Below are positions 29,276 to 37,610 of a stretch of DNA of 64,000 nucleotides, one piece after another (positions within the stretch are counted from its first letter, which is position 1; every line of letters begins with the position of its first letter). The notes below the pieces were generated by a model, which ran no database searches, was not told where the DNA came from, and saw only the letters and a program-made list of their open reading frames with translations. The DNA is from Pseudomonas cremoris. Its GTDB lineage: Bacteria > Pseudomonadota > Gammaproteobacteria > Pseudomonadales > Pseudomonadaceae. Location of the stretch: NCBI RefSeq assembly GCF_014230465.1, contig NZ_JAAXCY010000010.1:186001-250000 (forward strand), given 5' to 3'. The position numbers and the translations under genes were made by a program.

Positions 29276-29382
29276 GACGCTTACCTCGGATCTATTGTGA
29301 TCGGCCTGTCGACTGCGGGCCCTTAAGTACTCTCGCCACTGTGAGGCCTGTCACGGATGACAGCTGTTCGGCGGATTGATTG

Positions 29383-29399
29383 TTGGTATACCATAATAC
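29383..29399. promoter_or_regulatory. Shared operator, copy 1 (tgnA / chemoreceptor)
   Basis: TTGGTATACCATAATAC contains the palindrome TGGTATACCA, a typical GntR/FCD site. The same 16-base core, inverted, is at 59607-59622. It lies between the divergent tgnA-like and chemoreceptor genes. Confidence 0.7.
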
Positions 29400-29463
29400 G
29401 AAATATCCGCAAAACTTTTCTCTCCAACGGTTACACCCTCACCTCACAAGGAAGGCGAGCCTG

Positions 29464-31398
29464 ATGAACATAAAACAAAAATTGATCCTGGCCTTTGCGG
29501 TCATCGCCAGCTTGCCGGTGATACTGGTGGCGGTGCTGATCATCCTCAATGTGCGTCACGAGGCACGGGACAGCTTTGTCGACAGCAGCGGGCGCGAGAT
29601 CCGCCAGGTCGACAATGCCATGCAGCTGTTTTTCGAAGGCATCAGCCAGAACGTTGCCTACCTGGCGGCGCACCCGCAATTGCAGGGCATCAATGGCCAG
29701 GTGAAGCGCTACCTGGCCAGCGATGCGGCGCAGGTCGCGACCGGCGAGCGCGACCAACAGCTGTTCAAACTGTTCGAGGGGTTGGCCAAGAGTCATTCGG
29801 CCTACACCTACTTGTCTTTAGGCACCGAAGACGGCGGTTATGTGTTCTGGCCGGGCGACCCTGCACTGGCCAGCTACGATCCGCGCACACGCCCCTGGTA
29901 CAAAACCGCCATGGCGCAGCCGGGCAAGACCCTGCGCACCGAAGCCTACTACTGGGCGGCCGACGATGTGGTGCTGGTCAGTACCGTACAAAGTTTCAAT
30001 GACCGCAGCGGCGTGGTGAATATCGACGTGTCGCTCAAGCAGCTCACTGACTTGGTCAAGCAGATCAAGCTAGGGGAGAGCGGTTACCTGATGTTGATGG
30101 AAGCCAACAACACGGTGCTGGTGGACCCGAATGACCCATCCCACAACTTCAAAAAACTCGGCGACCTGGGCGAGGGTTATCGCCAGTTGAGCGAAGCCGG
30201 CCAGGGCCTGGTGCAAGTAGAGCTGGCGGGTGAGCGCTACATGGCGCTGGTGTGGCCGTCCAAGGCGTTGGGCTGGCGCTTTGTCGGGCTGGTGCGTGAG
30301 AGTGAAGTGATGGCCGGCGCGGCGCGACTCACGTGGTTGATCGCGGCCATCGCATTGGTGTGTGGTGTGTTGTTTGCGGTGGCGGGCGCTTGGTTCGCCG
30401 GGTTGATCGTCAAGCCGATTCGCGGCGTGGTCAGCGGTTTGGAGGGCATTGCCCAGGGCGAGGGCGATCTGACCGCGCGACTGGATGTGAAAGGCCGCGA
30501 TGAAACCGCGCAGCTGGCTGGCTGGTTCAACCAGTTCTTGGAGGCAATCCGCACGCTGATCCAACGCATCGGCCAGGCCGCCGGACAGATCCACAGCAGC
30601 TCCGGCAGTGCCACCGAAGTGTCGGTGGAAATGGCCGAAGTTGCCGAGCGCCAGCGTGAGGCGGTGGACATGGTGTCCACGGCGTTCCATGAGATGGTTG
30701 CCACGTCCAACGAGGTGGCGCGTTCCTGCAGCCAGGCAGCCGACTCCGCCGACAACGGCCAGCGCCAGGCCCATACCGGGCAGCAGCAGATCGACGCGGC
30801 GGTGAACAGCGTCGGGCGCTTGAGCGAAGAAATCGGCCATTCCGCCCAGGCCATGGAGCAATTGGAGCGCGACAGCAACGACATCCAGTCGATCCTCGGC
30901 ACCATCCGTTCCATCGCCGAACAGACCAACCTGCTGGCGCTCAACGCGGCCATCGAAGCCGCGCGCGCCGGCGAGCAGGGGCGTGGGTTTGCCGTGGTGG
31001 CAGACGAAGTGCGCGCATTGGCCAAACGCACCGCAGATTCCACCGGCGAAATTGACGGACTATTAGGCAACCTTGCGCGTCGTACCCACCAGATGGGCAA
31101 GCAGATGCATGCGAGCCTGGAGGTGTCCCAGGAGACGGTGGTGTCGATCAATGAGGCGCGAGAGAGCTTCGGTCTGATCCGTGAGTCGGTGGACGTGATC
31201 CGCGACATGAACACCCAGATCGCCACGGCGGCAGAAGAGCAGCACCAGGTCGCCGAGGACATCAACCGGCATATCAGCCAGATTCACGGGGACGCGCAGT
31301 TGGTGGCGAGCCTGGCCGACTCCACGCGCCAGGATGCGCAGCAGTTGACGGCGTTGTCGCAGACGTTGAACCAACTGGTCAGCCGGTTCCGGACCTGA
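29464..31398 (+). CDS. Methyl-accepting chemotaxis protein with double-CACHE sensor domain
   Basis: The product is 644 aa. TM1 is at about residues 7-29, a periplasmic dCACHE domain at about 35-275, TM2 at about 290-312, then HAMP and a cytoplasmic signalling domain with [32 protein letters not shown] near residue 485. The CACHE domain has Y138, R143, W145 and Y146 in [12 protein letters not shown] and a later Asp in GVVNIDVSL, resembling the amine/amino-acid binding motif of the dCACHE_1 class. Its promoter contains the operator shared with the tgnA-like gene, so it may sense trigonelline or a related quaternary amine. ATG 29464 follows AAGGAAGG. Confidence 0.88.
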   Translation: MNIKQKLILAFAVIASLPVILVAVLIILNVRHEARDSFVDSSGREIRQVDNAMQLFFEGISQNVAYLAAHPQLQGINGQVKRYLASDAAQVATGERDQQLFKLFEGLAKSHSAYTYLSLGTEDGGYVFWPGDPALASYDPRTRPWYKTAMAQPGKTLRTEAYYWAADDVVLVSTVQSFNDRSGVVNIDVSLKQLTDLVKQIKLGESGYLMLMEANNTVLVDPNDPSHNFKKLGDLGEGYRQLSEAGQGLVQVELAGERYMALVWPSKALGWRFVGLVRESEVMAGAARLTWLIAAIALVCGVLFAVAGAWFAGLIVKPIRGVVSGLEGIAQGEGDLTARLDVKGRDETAQLAGWFNQFLEAIRTLIQRIGQAAGQIHSSSGSATEVSVEMAEVAERQREAVDMVSTAFHEMVATSNEVARSCSQAADSADNGQRQAHTGQQQIDAAVNSVGRLSEEIGHSAQAMEQLERDSNDIQSILGTIRSIAEQTNLLALNAAIEAARAGEQGRGFAVVADEVRALAKRTADSTGEIDGLLGNLARRTHQMGKQMHASLEVSQETVVSINEARESFGLIRESVDVIRDMNTQIATAAEEQHQVAEDINRHISQIHGDAQLVASLADSTRQDAQQLTALSQTLNQLVSRFRT

Positions 31399-31433
31399 GG
31401 TTTAACCCCCGCAGCCCTTTGAAATGCAATCAA

Positions 31434-31525
31434 GTGTGGGAGCGGGCTTGCTCGCGAATACAGTCTGTCAGTCACCGAATACATCGACTGAAACACCGTA
31501 TTCGCGAGCAAGCCCGCTCCCACAT
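31434..31525. repeat. REP palindrome pair
   Basis: The inverted units tgtgggagcgggcttgctcgcgaa and ttcgcgagcaagcccgctcccaca lie between the converging chemoreceptor and flavin reductase genes; a short T-run follows on the plus strand. Confidence 0.85.
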
Positions 31526-31555
31526 TTTGATGTGTGTTGTCTTTGAAGGTGGCAG

Positions 31556-32041
31556 TCAGGCCACCACAGGCAGCGCGCCCATCTTGCCATTGCAATACAC
31601 CAGCGGCCCGGCGTTCTGCGCGGGCACGATCAGGTTCTTTACCGAGCCCACCATGATCGCGTGATCACCGCCTTCATATTCACGCCACAACTCGCACTCG
31701 ATCACCGCCGTGGCATTCGCCAGGATCGGGTTGCCCAATGCACTCAATGTCCACTCGATGCCTTGCGCCTTGTCCTTGCCCTTGCGTGCAAACGCATAGG
31801 CCTCGTTCTGCTGCCCGCCAGACAGTACGTGGATGGCAAAGCGCTTGTTCTTGATCAACACCGGGTACGAATCCGAGCTGTAGTTGGGGCAGAACAGCAC
31901 CAGCGCCGGGTCCATGGACAACGAGCTGAATGCACTGGCGGTCAGCCCAACAATTTGCCCGTCGTCATCCAGGGTGGTGATCACGGTGACTCCGGACGGA
32001 AACGAACCCATCACTTGTTTGTAGATGGCGGCATCGATCAT
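31556..32041 (-). CDS. tgnB: Flavin reductase, probable reductase subunit TgnB
   Basis: The product is 161 aa, of the HpaC/flavin-reductase-like FMN-binding family: YKQVMGSFPSGVTVITT near residue 6, GLTASAFSSLSMDPALVLFCPNYSSDSYP near 31, FAIHVLSGGQQNEAYAFA near 68, and the C-terminal GGDHAIMVGSVKNL with the family GDH motif. It reduces FMN with NAD(P)H for a partner monooxygenase, here most likely the LLM enzyme at 28232. A second copy, visibly about 75 percent identical, is at 62065. ATG 32041 is followed upstream by a shared operator 50 bases away. Confidence 0.8.
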   Translation of the reverse strand: MIDAAIYKQVMGSFPSGVTVITTLDDDGQIVGLTASAFSSLSMDPALVLFCPNYSSDSYPVLIKNKRFAIHVLSGGQQNEAYAFARKGKDKAQGIEWTLSALGNPILANATAVIECELWREYEGGDHAIMVGSVKNLIVPAQNAGPLVYCNGKMGALPVVA

Positions 32042-32090
32042 GGGGTGGTCCTCGAACGGTATAACAGTTTTTATGAGTTTGTAGGTCTGA

Positions 32091-32106
32091 TGGTATACCG
32101 TAATAC
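32091..32106. promoter_or_regulatory. Shared operator, copy 2 (flavin reductase)
   Basis: TGGTATACCGTAATAC differs from copies 1 and 5 at one base (G for A). It is placed 50 bases upstream of the flavin reductase start. Confidence 0.65.
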
Positions 32107-32263
32107 AATCGATGCAAGCGCTTTTTGGGGCGCCCGACAAGCGTCAACCTTTGGTCTTATAACCAATAAATACGGGGCTTTCAGCGAGAAATGGCAGTGG
32201 GCCATGTGGCACAATTGCAGATCAGATGCGTGCAAAGACTACGGATCAGTCTTGTGAAAATGT

Positions 32264-32279
32264 TGGAATACCATAATAT
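32264..32279. promoter_or_regulatory. Shared operator, copy 3 (NCS1 permease)
   Basis: TGGAATACCATAATAT is identical to copy 4 read in reverse at 58417-58432. It lies 85 bases upstream of the permease start. The roughly 320-base gap 32042-32363 holds copies 2 and 3 and no gene. Confidence 0.65.
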
Positions 32280-32363
32280 GGTGTTCATCTGAGGGGGCGC
32301 CGTAGAGCTCCCCCGGTTTGGCGTCAAACAACTATAAGATCAGACAAACGCGAGTTCATTTCC

Positions 32364-33770
32364 ATGCCCCAGATGTCACGGCAAGACCCCCTGATCGAGA
32401 ATCACACGGTCGATTACGTTCCCCTCGCAGAGCGCCATGGAAAGGCCCGCGACCTGTTCACCTTATGGTTCAGCACCAACATTGCGCCGCTGCCTATCGT
32501 CACCGGCGCGATGGTGGCCCAGGTGTTTCATCTCAACTTGATGTGGGGGTTGCTGGCGATTGCCCTCGGGCACATGCTCGGCGGTATCGTGATTGCGCTC
32601 GCGTCAGCCCAAGGCCCGCGCATGGGCATTCCGCAGATGGTGCAGAGCAGGGGGCAGTTCGGGCGGTATGGCGCGCTGCTGATCGTGTTCTTCGCGGCGC
32701 TGATCTACATCGGCTTTTTCATTTCCAATATCGTGCTGGCGGGCAAATCCATCGTCGGCATCGTGCCATCGGTGCCGGTACCGGCGAGCATCCTGATCGG
32801 CGCCCTCAGCGCCACCGCCATCGGTGTGATCGGCTACCGCTTTATCCATAGCCTGAATCGCATCGGCACCTGGGTGATGGGCGGCGCGTTGCTCGCGGGG
32901 TTCATCTACATCTTCGCCCATGACTTGCCGGCAGATTTCCTCAGCCGTGGTGGTTTCAACCTGGCGGGCTGGCTGGCCACCGTGTCCCTCGGGGTGATCT
33001 GGCAGATCAGCTTCTCGCCCTACACCAGCGACTACTCGCGCTACCTGCCGGCGGATATCGGCATCACCCGACCGTTTATTGCCACCTACCTCGGCGCTAC
33101 CCTCGGCACCATTCTGTCGTTTGCCTTTGGCCTGGTGGCCGCGTTGGCCACGCCAGAAGGCACCGAAGCCATGGTCGCGGTCAAGCAGGCCACCGGCTGG
33201 TTGGGGCCAATCCTGATGGTGCTGTTCCTGCTCAATATCATCAGCCACAACGCCCTGAATCTGTACGGCGCGGTGCTGTCGATCATTACTTCGATCCAAA
33301 CCTTCGCCAGCCACTGGACCCCAAGCATCAAGGTGCGCGTGGTGCTCTCGGGTGTCGTCCTGATCGGTTGCTGCCTGGTGGCGCTGGGCGCGTCGGCCAA
33401 CTTCATCTCGCAATTTATCGGCCTGATCCTCGCATTGTTGCTGGTGCTGGTGCCGTGGGCGTCGATCAACCTGATCGACTTCTACATCATCAAGCGCGGC
33501 CATTACGACATCGCTTCGATCTTCCAGGCGGATGGCGGCATTTACGGGCGCTTTAACCTGCATGCCATCGTCGCGTATTTCATCGGCATCCTGGTGCAAC
33601 TGCCGTTCGCCAACACGTCGCTGTACGTGGGCCCGTACGCCAACCTGGTGGAGGGCGCCGACCTGTCGTGGCTGGTGGGGTTGGTGGTGACGTGCCCGTT
33701 GTATTACTGCCTGGCGACACGCCAGAAAACGCAGGAGAGCAGGGCGGTGAAGTTGGGTTACACCGACTGA
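32364..33770 (+). CDS. NCS1-family permease (cytosine/purine/allantoin-permease type)
   Basis: The product is 468 aa with 12 predicted membrane segments. The early FTLWFSTNIAPLPIVTGAMVAQVFHLNLMWGLLAIALGHMLGG near residue 30, SFSPYTSDYSRYLP near 213, and WASINLIDFYIIKRGHYD near 370 are characteristic of NCS1 carriers, which import nucleobases, hydantoins or vitamins (thiamine, pyridoxine, nicotinate-like rings) with H+ or Na+. The operator copy upstream ties it to the monooxygenase regulon, so a pyridinium compound such as trigonelline is a plausible cargo. ATG 32364 lacks a strong ribosome site; ATG 32373 is an alternative. Confidence 0.85.
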   Translation: MPQMSRQDPLIENHTVDYVPLAERHGKARDLFTLWFSTNIAPLPIVTGAMVAQVFHLNLMWGLLAIALGHMLGGIVIALASAQGPRMGIPQMVQSRGQFGRYGALLIVFFAALIYIGFFISNIVLAGKSIVGIVPSVPVPASILIGALSATAIGVIGYRFIHSLNRIGTWVMGGALLAGFIYIFAHDLPADFLSRGGFNLAGWLATVSLGVIWQISFSPYTSDYSRYLPADIGITRPFIATYLGATLGTILSFAFGLVAALATPEGTEAMVAVKQATGWLGPILMVLFLLNIISHNALNLYGAVLSIITSIQTFASHWTPSIKVRVVLSGVVLIGCCLVALGASANFISQFIGLILALLLVLVPWASINLIDFYIIKRGHYDIASIFQADGGIYGRFNLHAIVAYFIGILVQLPFANTSLYVGPYANLVEGADLSWLVGLVVTCPLYYCLATRQKTQESRAVKLGYTD

Positions 33771-33771
33771 C

Positions 33772-34377
33772 TTATTCCTTGTCAGCCCCATAGTTCATGA
33801 TCGACAACAGCCGGATCGGCACCTGCACCAGCTGTTCCGGCCCATGGGGCACCTCGCCTTCAAAGGTCAGGCTGTCCCCGGCCTCCATGCGATACAGCTG
33901 ATTGCCATGCCGATAAATCAGCTCTCCCTCCAGCAGGTGCAAGAACTCCGTGCCTGGATGAGAGAACGTCGGAAACTCCTCGCTCGCGTCATCCATGCTC
34001 ACCATATACGCCTCGAAACTCTTCTTCGGCCCGCGCGTATGGTTGAGCAGGTGATAGGTGTGGCCCTTCTCGGTGCCCCGGCGCACCACCTCCATGCCCT
34101 GGTCGGCCTTGACCAGTAAAGCACTGCCATCCTGCTGGTCATACTCACTGAACAATTTGGAGAGAGGCAGCCCCAGCACATCGCACAAACGGCTCAAGGT
34201 GTCGAGGCTGGTGGAGACCTGGGCGTTTTCGATCTTGCTCAGCATACCCTGGCTGATGTCGGCGATCTTCGCCACATCGGACAGCTTGAGGTCCTGTGCC
34301 TGGCGCTGGCGTTTGATCTGCAGGCCCAGGTATTGCTCGAGCTTGAGGCGTGGAGCGGTTTCGGTGGGCATTGTCAT
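33772..34377 (-). CDS. XRE-family regulator with C-terminal cupin domain
   Basis: The product is about 201 aa. The helix-turn-helix (LGLQIKRQRQAQDLKLSDVAKIADISQGMLSKIENAQVSTSLDTLSRLCDVLGL) occupies residues about 15-70, and a cupin_2 domain (FSHPGTEFLHLLEGELIYRHGNQLYRMEAGDSLTFEGEVPHGPEQL) about 130-185. This is the PuuR-like architecture common near amine or amino-acid catabolism. It is divergent from gmaS and one base from the NCS1 stop, tail to tail. It probably regulates the gmaS-mgsABC operon. ATG 34377 with AGGA upstream is chosen; GTG 34389 and ATG 34371 are alternatives. Confidence 0.82.
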   Translation of the reverse strand: MTMPTETAPRLKLEQYLGLQIKRQRQAQDLKLSDVAKIADISQGMLSKIENAQVSTSLDTLSRLCDVLGLPLSKLFSEYDQQDGSALLVKADQGMEVVRRGTEKGHTYHLLNHTRGPKKSFEAYMVSMDDASEEFPTFSHPGTEFLHLLEGELIYRHGNQLYRMEAGDSLTFEGEVPHGPEQLVQVPIRLLSIMNYGADKE

Positions 34378-34468
34378 CAGATCCTGCACGGTTTCCGTTC
34401 GGTAATATTAGTTTCGCACTGGGAAAGTGCAATCGATGGCTCTTGGCGGCCGGCCCTGGGGGAGCGTA

Positions 34469-34481
34469 TTCCCAAGGGGAA
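34469..34481. promoter_or_regulatory. Dyad TTCCC-AAG-GGGAA upstream of gmaS
   Basis: A symmetric site lies about 70 bases upstream of the sigma-54 promoter, with a further half-site ATTCCCAT at 34488-34495. A similar dyad TTTCC-n5-GGAAA is at 51544-51558 upstream of the dmm operon. It may bind the XRE-cupin protein or the LuxR-type response regulator. Confidence 0.4.
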
Positions 34482-34539
34482 AAGAATATTCCCATATATA
34501 TCGCACAATTGCGCTCTCAGCGGCGTTCGCTCGCCAATC

Positions 34540-34555
34540 TGGCAAGGCTATTGCA
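34540..34555 (+). promoter_or_regulatory. Sigma-54 promoter of the gmaS operon
   Basis: TGGCAAG-GCTA-TTGCA gives the invariant GG (34541-34542) and GC (34553-34554) exactly ten bases apart and matches the consensus TGGCACG-N4-TTGCW at all but one position. Transcription would start near 34567, about 80 bases upstream of the gmaS start codon. It implies nitrogen-responsive, activator-dependent expression. Confidence 0.75.
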
Positions 34556-34646
34556 TTCCTGTGATGAAACTAACTTTCTTTTTAGGAATAAAAAGACAGT
34601 TCGGCCCATCCACACTGTTTTGCCTTTTCGCGAGGAGTGACGAGCA

Positions 34647-35981
34647 ATGTTGCCAGCAGAAACCCAGCGCATCATCGACAAGCACGGGATCAAGTACGTG
34701 CTTGCTCAGTTTGTGGATATACATGGCGCGGCCAAGACCAAGTCGGTGCCCATCTGCGGGCTGAAGACGGTGGCCGAAGAGGGCGCGGGGTTTGCCGGTT
34801 TTGCCATCAGTGGCATGGGCATGGAGCCCCATGGCCCGGACTTCATGGCCCGGGGCGACCTGGCCACGCTGACGCCGGTGCCGTGGCAACCAGGTTACGG
34901 GCGGGTGGTGTGTGTCGGCCACGTGGACGGCAAGCCCCATCCCTATGACAGCCGCTACGTGCTGCAACAACAGGTGCAGCGCCTGCAGGACAAGGGCTGG
35001 ACCCTGAACACCGGCCTGGAGCCCGAGTTCAACCTGATGCGCCGCGACGAGCACGGCAAGCTGCAACTGGTGGACGCCAGCGATAACCTCGACAAGCCTT
35101 GCTACGACTACAAGGGCCTGTCGCGTTCACGGGTATTTTTGGAGCGCCTGACCGAGGCCTTGCAGGCGGTGGATTTCGAGGTCTACCAAATCGACCACGA
35201 AGACGCTAACGGCCAGTTCGAGATCAACTACACCTACAGCGACGCGCTGACCTCGGCTGACCGTTTCACGTTCTTCCGCATGGCTGCCGGCGAGATCGCT
35301 AATGATCTGGGCATGATCTGCTCGTTTATGCCCAAGCCGGACCCGAAGCGCGCCGGCAATGGCATGCACTTTCACCTGTCCATCAGCAGCGCAGAGAACA
35401 AGAACCTGTTCTTTGATGCCAGCGACCCCAGCGGCATGGGCCTGTCCAAACTGGCTTACCACTTCGCCGCCGGTTTGCTCGCCCATGGCCCGGCGCTGTG
35501 TGCGTTCGCCGCGCCCACGGTCAACTCCTACAAGCGCCTGGTGGTCGGTAACTCACTGTCCGGCGCCACCTGGGCGCCGGCCTTTATCGCCTTTGGCGCC
35601 AATAACCGTTCGGCCATGGTGCGGGTGCCCTATGGCCGCCTTGAATTCCGCCTGCCAGACGCCGGCTGCAACCCCTACCTGGTCAGCGCCGCGATCATCG
35701 CTGCCGGGCTGGACGGCATCGATCGCCAGTTGGAAATCGACCACGTCTGCAACGAAAACCTCTACAGCCTGAGCCTCGAACAGATCGCGGCGCGCGGCAT
35801 CAAGACGCTGCCCCAATCCCTCAAGGAAGCCTGCGATGCGCTGGAAGCCGACCCGCTGTTTGCCGAGGTGCTGGGCCCGCAGATCGTGGGCGAGTTCATC
35901 AAGCTCAAGCGCATGGAGTGGGTGGAATACAGCCGCCATGTGAGCGACTGGGAAATCCAACGCTACACCGAATTTTTCTGA
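34647..35981 (+). CDS. gmaS: Gamma-glutamylmethylamide synthetase (glutamine synthetase type III-like)
   Basis: The product is 444 aa, a glutamine-synthetase fold: [20 protein letters not shown] near residue 15, GLEPEFNLM near 125, [33 protein letters not shown] near 180, [10 protein letters not shown] near 238, [11 protein letters not shown] near 292, and [20 protein letters not shown] near 328. It joins methylamine to glutamate with ATP. The choice over ordinary glutamine synthetase rests on the downstream mgsABC genes, the match to the GMAS/GlnT branch, and the methylamine-producing genes nearby. It is the first gene of the operon, behind a sigma-54 promoter, with GAGGAG before ATG 34647. 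Confidence 0.85.
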   Translation: MLPAETQRIIDKHGIKYVLAQFVDIHGAAKTKSVPICGLKTVAEEGAGFAGFAISGMGMEPHGPDFMARGDLATLTPVPWQPGYGRVVCVGHVDGKPHPYDSRYVLQQQVQRLQDKGWTLNTGLEPEFNLMRRDEHGKLQLVDASDNLDKPCYDYKGLSRSRVFLERLTEALQAVDFEVYQIDHEDANGQFEINYTYSDALTSADRFTFFRMAAGEIANDLGMICSFMPKPDPKRAGNGMHFHLSISSAENKNLFFDASDPSGMGLSKLAYHFAAGLLAHGPALCAFAAPTVNSYKRLVVGNSLSGATWAPAFIAFGANNRSAMVRVPYGRLEFRLPDAGCNPYLVSAAIIAAGLDGIDRQLEIDHVCNENLYSLSLEQIAARGIKTLPQSLKEACDALEADPLFAEVLGPQIVGEFIKLKRMEWVEYSRHVSDWEIQRYTEFF

Positions 35982-36003
35982 CACCGTGTGACGGAGACTT
36001 GTT

Positions 36004-36909
36004 ATGTGTGGAATCGTAGGTCTGTACCTGAAAAAACCGCAGCTGGAAGCCCAGCTCGGCCAGCTGTTTGAACCGATGCTGCAAGCCATGACCGACCGTG
36101 GCCCGGACAGCGCGGGCTTTGCCATCTACGGTGATGAAGTGGCCGACGGCTGGGTCAAGCTGACCCTGCAAGCCACCACCGATGGCTTCGACTGGCAGGC
36201 CCTGATGGGCGAGCTGGAAGGGCGCCTGGGCTGTTCGCTGGACTGGTTCCAGAACGCCAGTGCCGCCGTCTTGAAGGTCCACGCCGACGAAGCGCCAGTG
36301 CGCCTGGCCCTGGCGGAGTTGGCGCCGAGCGTGCGCATCATGAGCGCCGGGCAAAGCATCGAAATCCTCAAAGGCATGGGCCTGCCCAAGGAAATTTCCC
36401 AGCGTTTCGGCCTGGCTAACATGCAGGGCAGCCACATCATCGGGCACACTCGCATGGCGACCGAGAGCGCGGTGACCATGGAAGGCAGCCACCCGTTTTC
36501 CACCGGCGCCGACCTGTGCCTGGTGCACAACGGCTCGCTGTCCAACCACTTCCGTCTGCGCCAGGAACTCAAGCGCGAAGGCATTCATTTTGAAACCGAC
36601 AACGACACCGAAGTCGCCGCCGGTTACCTGACCTGGCGCCTGCAACAGGGCGACTCGCTCAAAGAAGCGCTGGACCATGCCTTGGAAGACCTCGACGGTT
36701 TCTTCACCTTTGCCATCGGCACGCGCAACGGTTTTGCGGTGATCCGCGACCCCATCGCCTGCAAGCCGGCGATCCTCGCCGAAACCGACGACTACGTGGC
36801 CATGGCCTCCGAATACCAGGCGCTGTCGAGCCTGCCGGGCATCGAGAACGCCCGTATCTGGGAGCCGGCACCGGCCACGTTGTACATCTGGGAACGCCCA
36901 TCAGCTTAA
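36004..36909 (+). CDS. mgsA: N-methylglutamate synthase subunit A (class II glutamine amidotransferase)
   Basis: The product is 301 aa. It begins MCGIVGLYL with the nucleophile Cys2, then MTDRGPDSAGFAIYG near residue 33, IIGHTRMATES near 148, and VHNGSLSNHFRLRQEL near 175, as in the GltB/PurF glutaminase domain. Alone it would release the amine from a gamma-glutamyl amide. With MgsB and MgsC it forms a split glutamate-synthase-like enzyme that turns gamma-glutamylmethylamide into N-methylglutamate. It is 22 bases downstream of gmaS with its own ribosome site. It is also known as GlxB-type protein in rhizobia. Confidence 0.87.
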   Translation: MCGIVGLYLKKPQLEAQLGQLFEPMLQAMTDRGPDSAGFAIYGDEVADGWVKLTLQATTDGFDWQALMGELEGRLGCSLDWFQNASAAVLKVHADEAPVRLALAELAPSVRIMSAGQSIEILKGMGLPKEISQRFGLANMQGSHIIGHTRMATESAVTMEGSHPFSTGADLCLVHNGSLSNHFRLRQELKREGIHFETDNDTEVAAGYLTWRLQQGDSLKEALDHALEDLDGFFTFAIGTRNGFAVIRDPIACKPAILAETDDYVAMASEYQALSSLPGIENARIWEPAPATLYIWERPSA

Positions 36910-36920
36910 GGAGCGCACAT

Positions 36921-37595
36921 ATGCAAACCATCGATCTTTCCACCGCCACCGTGCGTGACCTCAACCAGGCGCTGCACGGCCAGGCTATCGACAGCGAATG
37001 GCGCGTCACCCATTCCAACGGCAAGCACAACCTCGCCGTGGGCGTGAACCAACCGGTGTCCATCGATATCGAGGGCCATGCCGGTTACTACTGCGCGGGC
37101 ATGAACCAGCAGGCGTCGATCACCGTGCACGGCAACGTTGGCGTGGGCTGCGCCGAAAACATGATGTCGGGCTCGGTGCGCGTCAAAGGCAGCGCCTCCC
37201 AGGCCGCCGGGGCCACGGCCCATGGTGGCCTGCTGGTGATTGAAGGCGACGCGGGCGCGCGTTGCGGCATCTCCATGAAGGGCATCGACATTGTGGTGGG
37301 CGGTAGCATCGGCCATATGAGCTGCTTCATGGGCCAGGCCGGGCGTTTGGTCGTATGCGGCGATGCCGGTGATGCACTGGGCGACTCGCTGTACGAAACC
37401 CATATCTACGTCAAAGGCACGGTGGAGTCCCTGGGTTCCGATTGCATCGAAAAAGAGATGCGCAGCGAGCACCTGCAAGAGCTGCAAGCGCTGCTGGACC
37501 TGGCTGGTTTCGCCCATCAGGCGGCGGACTTCAAGCGCTATGGCTCGGCCCGCCAGCTGTACAACTTCAAAGTCGATAACGCTTCCGCGTACTGA
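36921..37595 (+). CDS. mgsB: N-methylglutamate synthase subunit B (GltB C-terminal-like, GXGXG domain)
   Basis: The product is 224 aa, made of the right-handed beta-helix GXGXG repeats of the C-terminal glutamate-synthase domain: ASITVHGNVGVGCAENMMSGSVRVKGSASQAAGATAHGGLLVIEGDAGARCGISMKGIDIVVGGSIGHMS. In GltB this domain is structural and bridges the glutaminase and synthase centres. It starts 11 bases after mgsA with GGAG before ATG 36921. RefSeq-style names include protein GlxC. Confidence 0.87.
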   Translation: MQTIDLSTATVRDLNQALHGQAIDSEWRVTHSNGKHNLAVGVNQPVSIDIEGHAGYYCAGMNQQASITVHGNVGVGCAENMMSGSVRVKGSASQAAGATAHGGLLVIEGDAGARCGISMKGIDIVVGGSIGHMSCFMGQAGRLVVCGDAGDALGDSLYETHIYVKGTVESLGSDCIEKEMRSEHLQELQALLDLAGFAHQAADFKRYGSARQLYNFKVDNASAY

Positions 37596-37610
37596 TCCAG
37601 GAGCTACACC

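Noticed and set aside
32190..32240. Sigma-54 promoter before the NCS1 permease (TGGCACAATTGCAG)
   Set aside because: The GG to GC distance is seven bases, not ten, so it cannot be a -24/-12 element.
34647..35981. Housekeeping glutamine synthetase
   Set aside because: The operon with mgsABC and amtB and the GMAS-like sequence favour gamma-glutamylmethylamide synthetase. No glnL/glnG neighbours.
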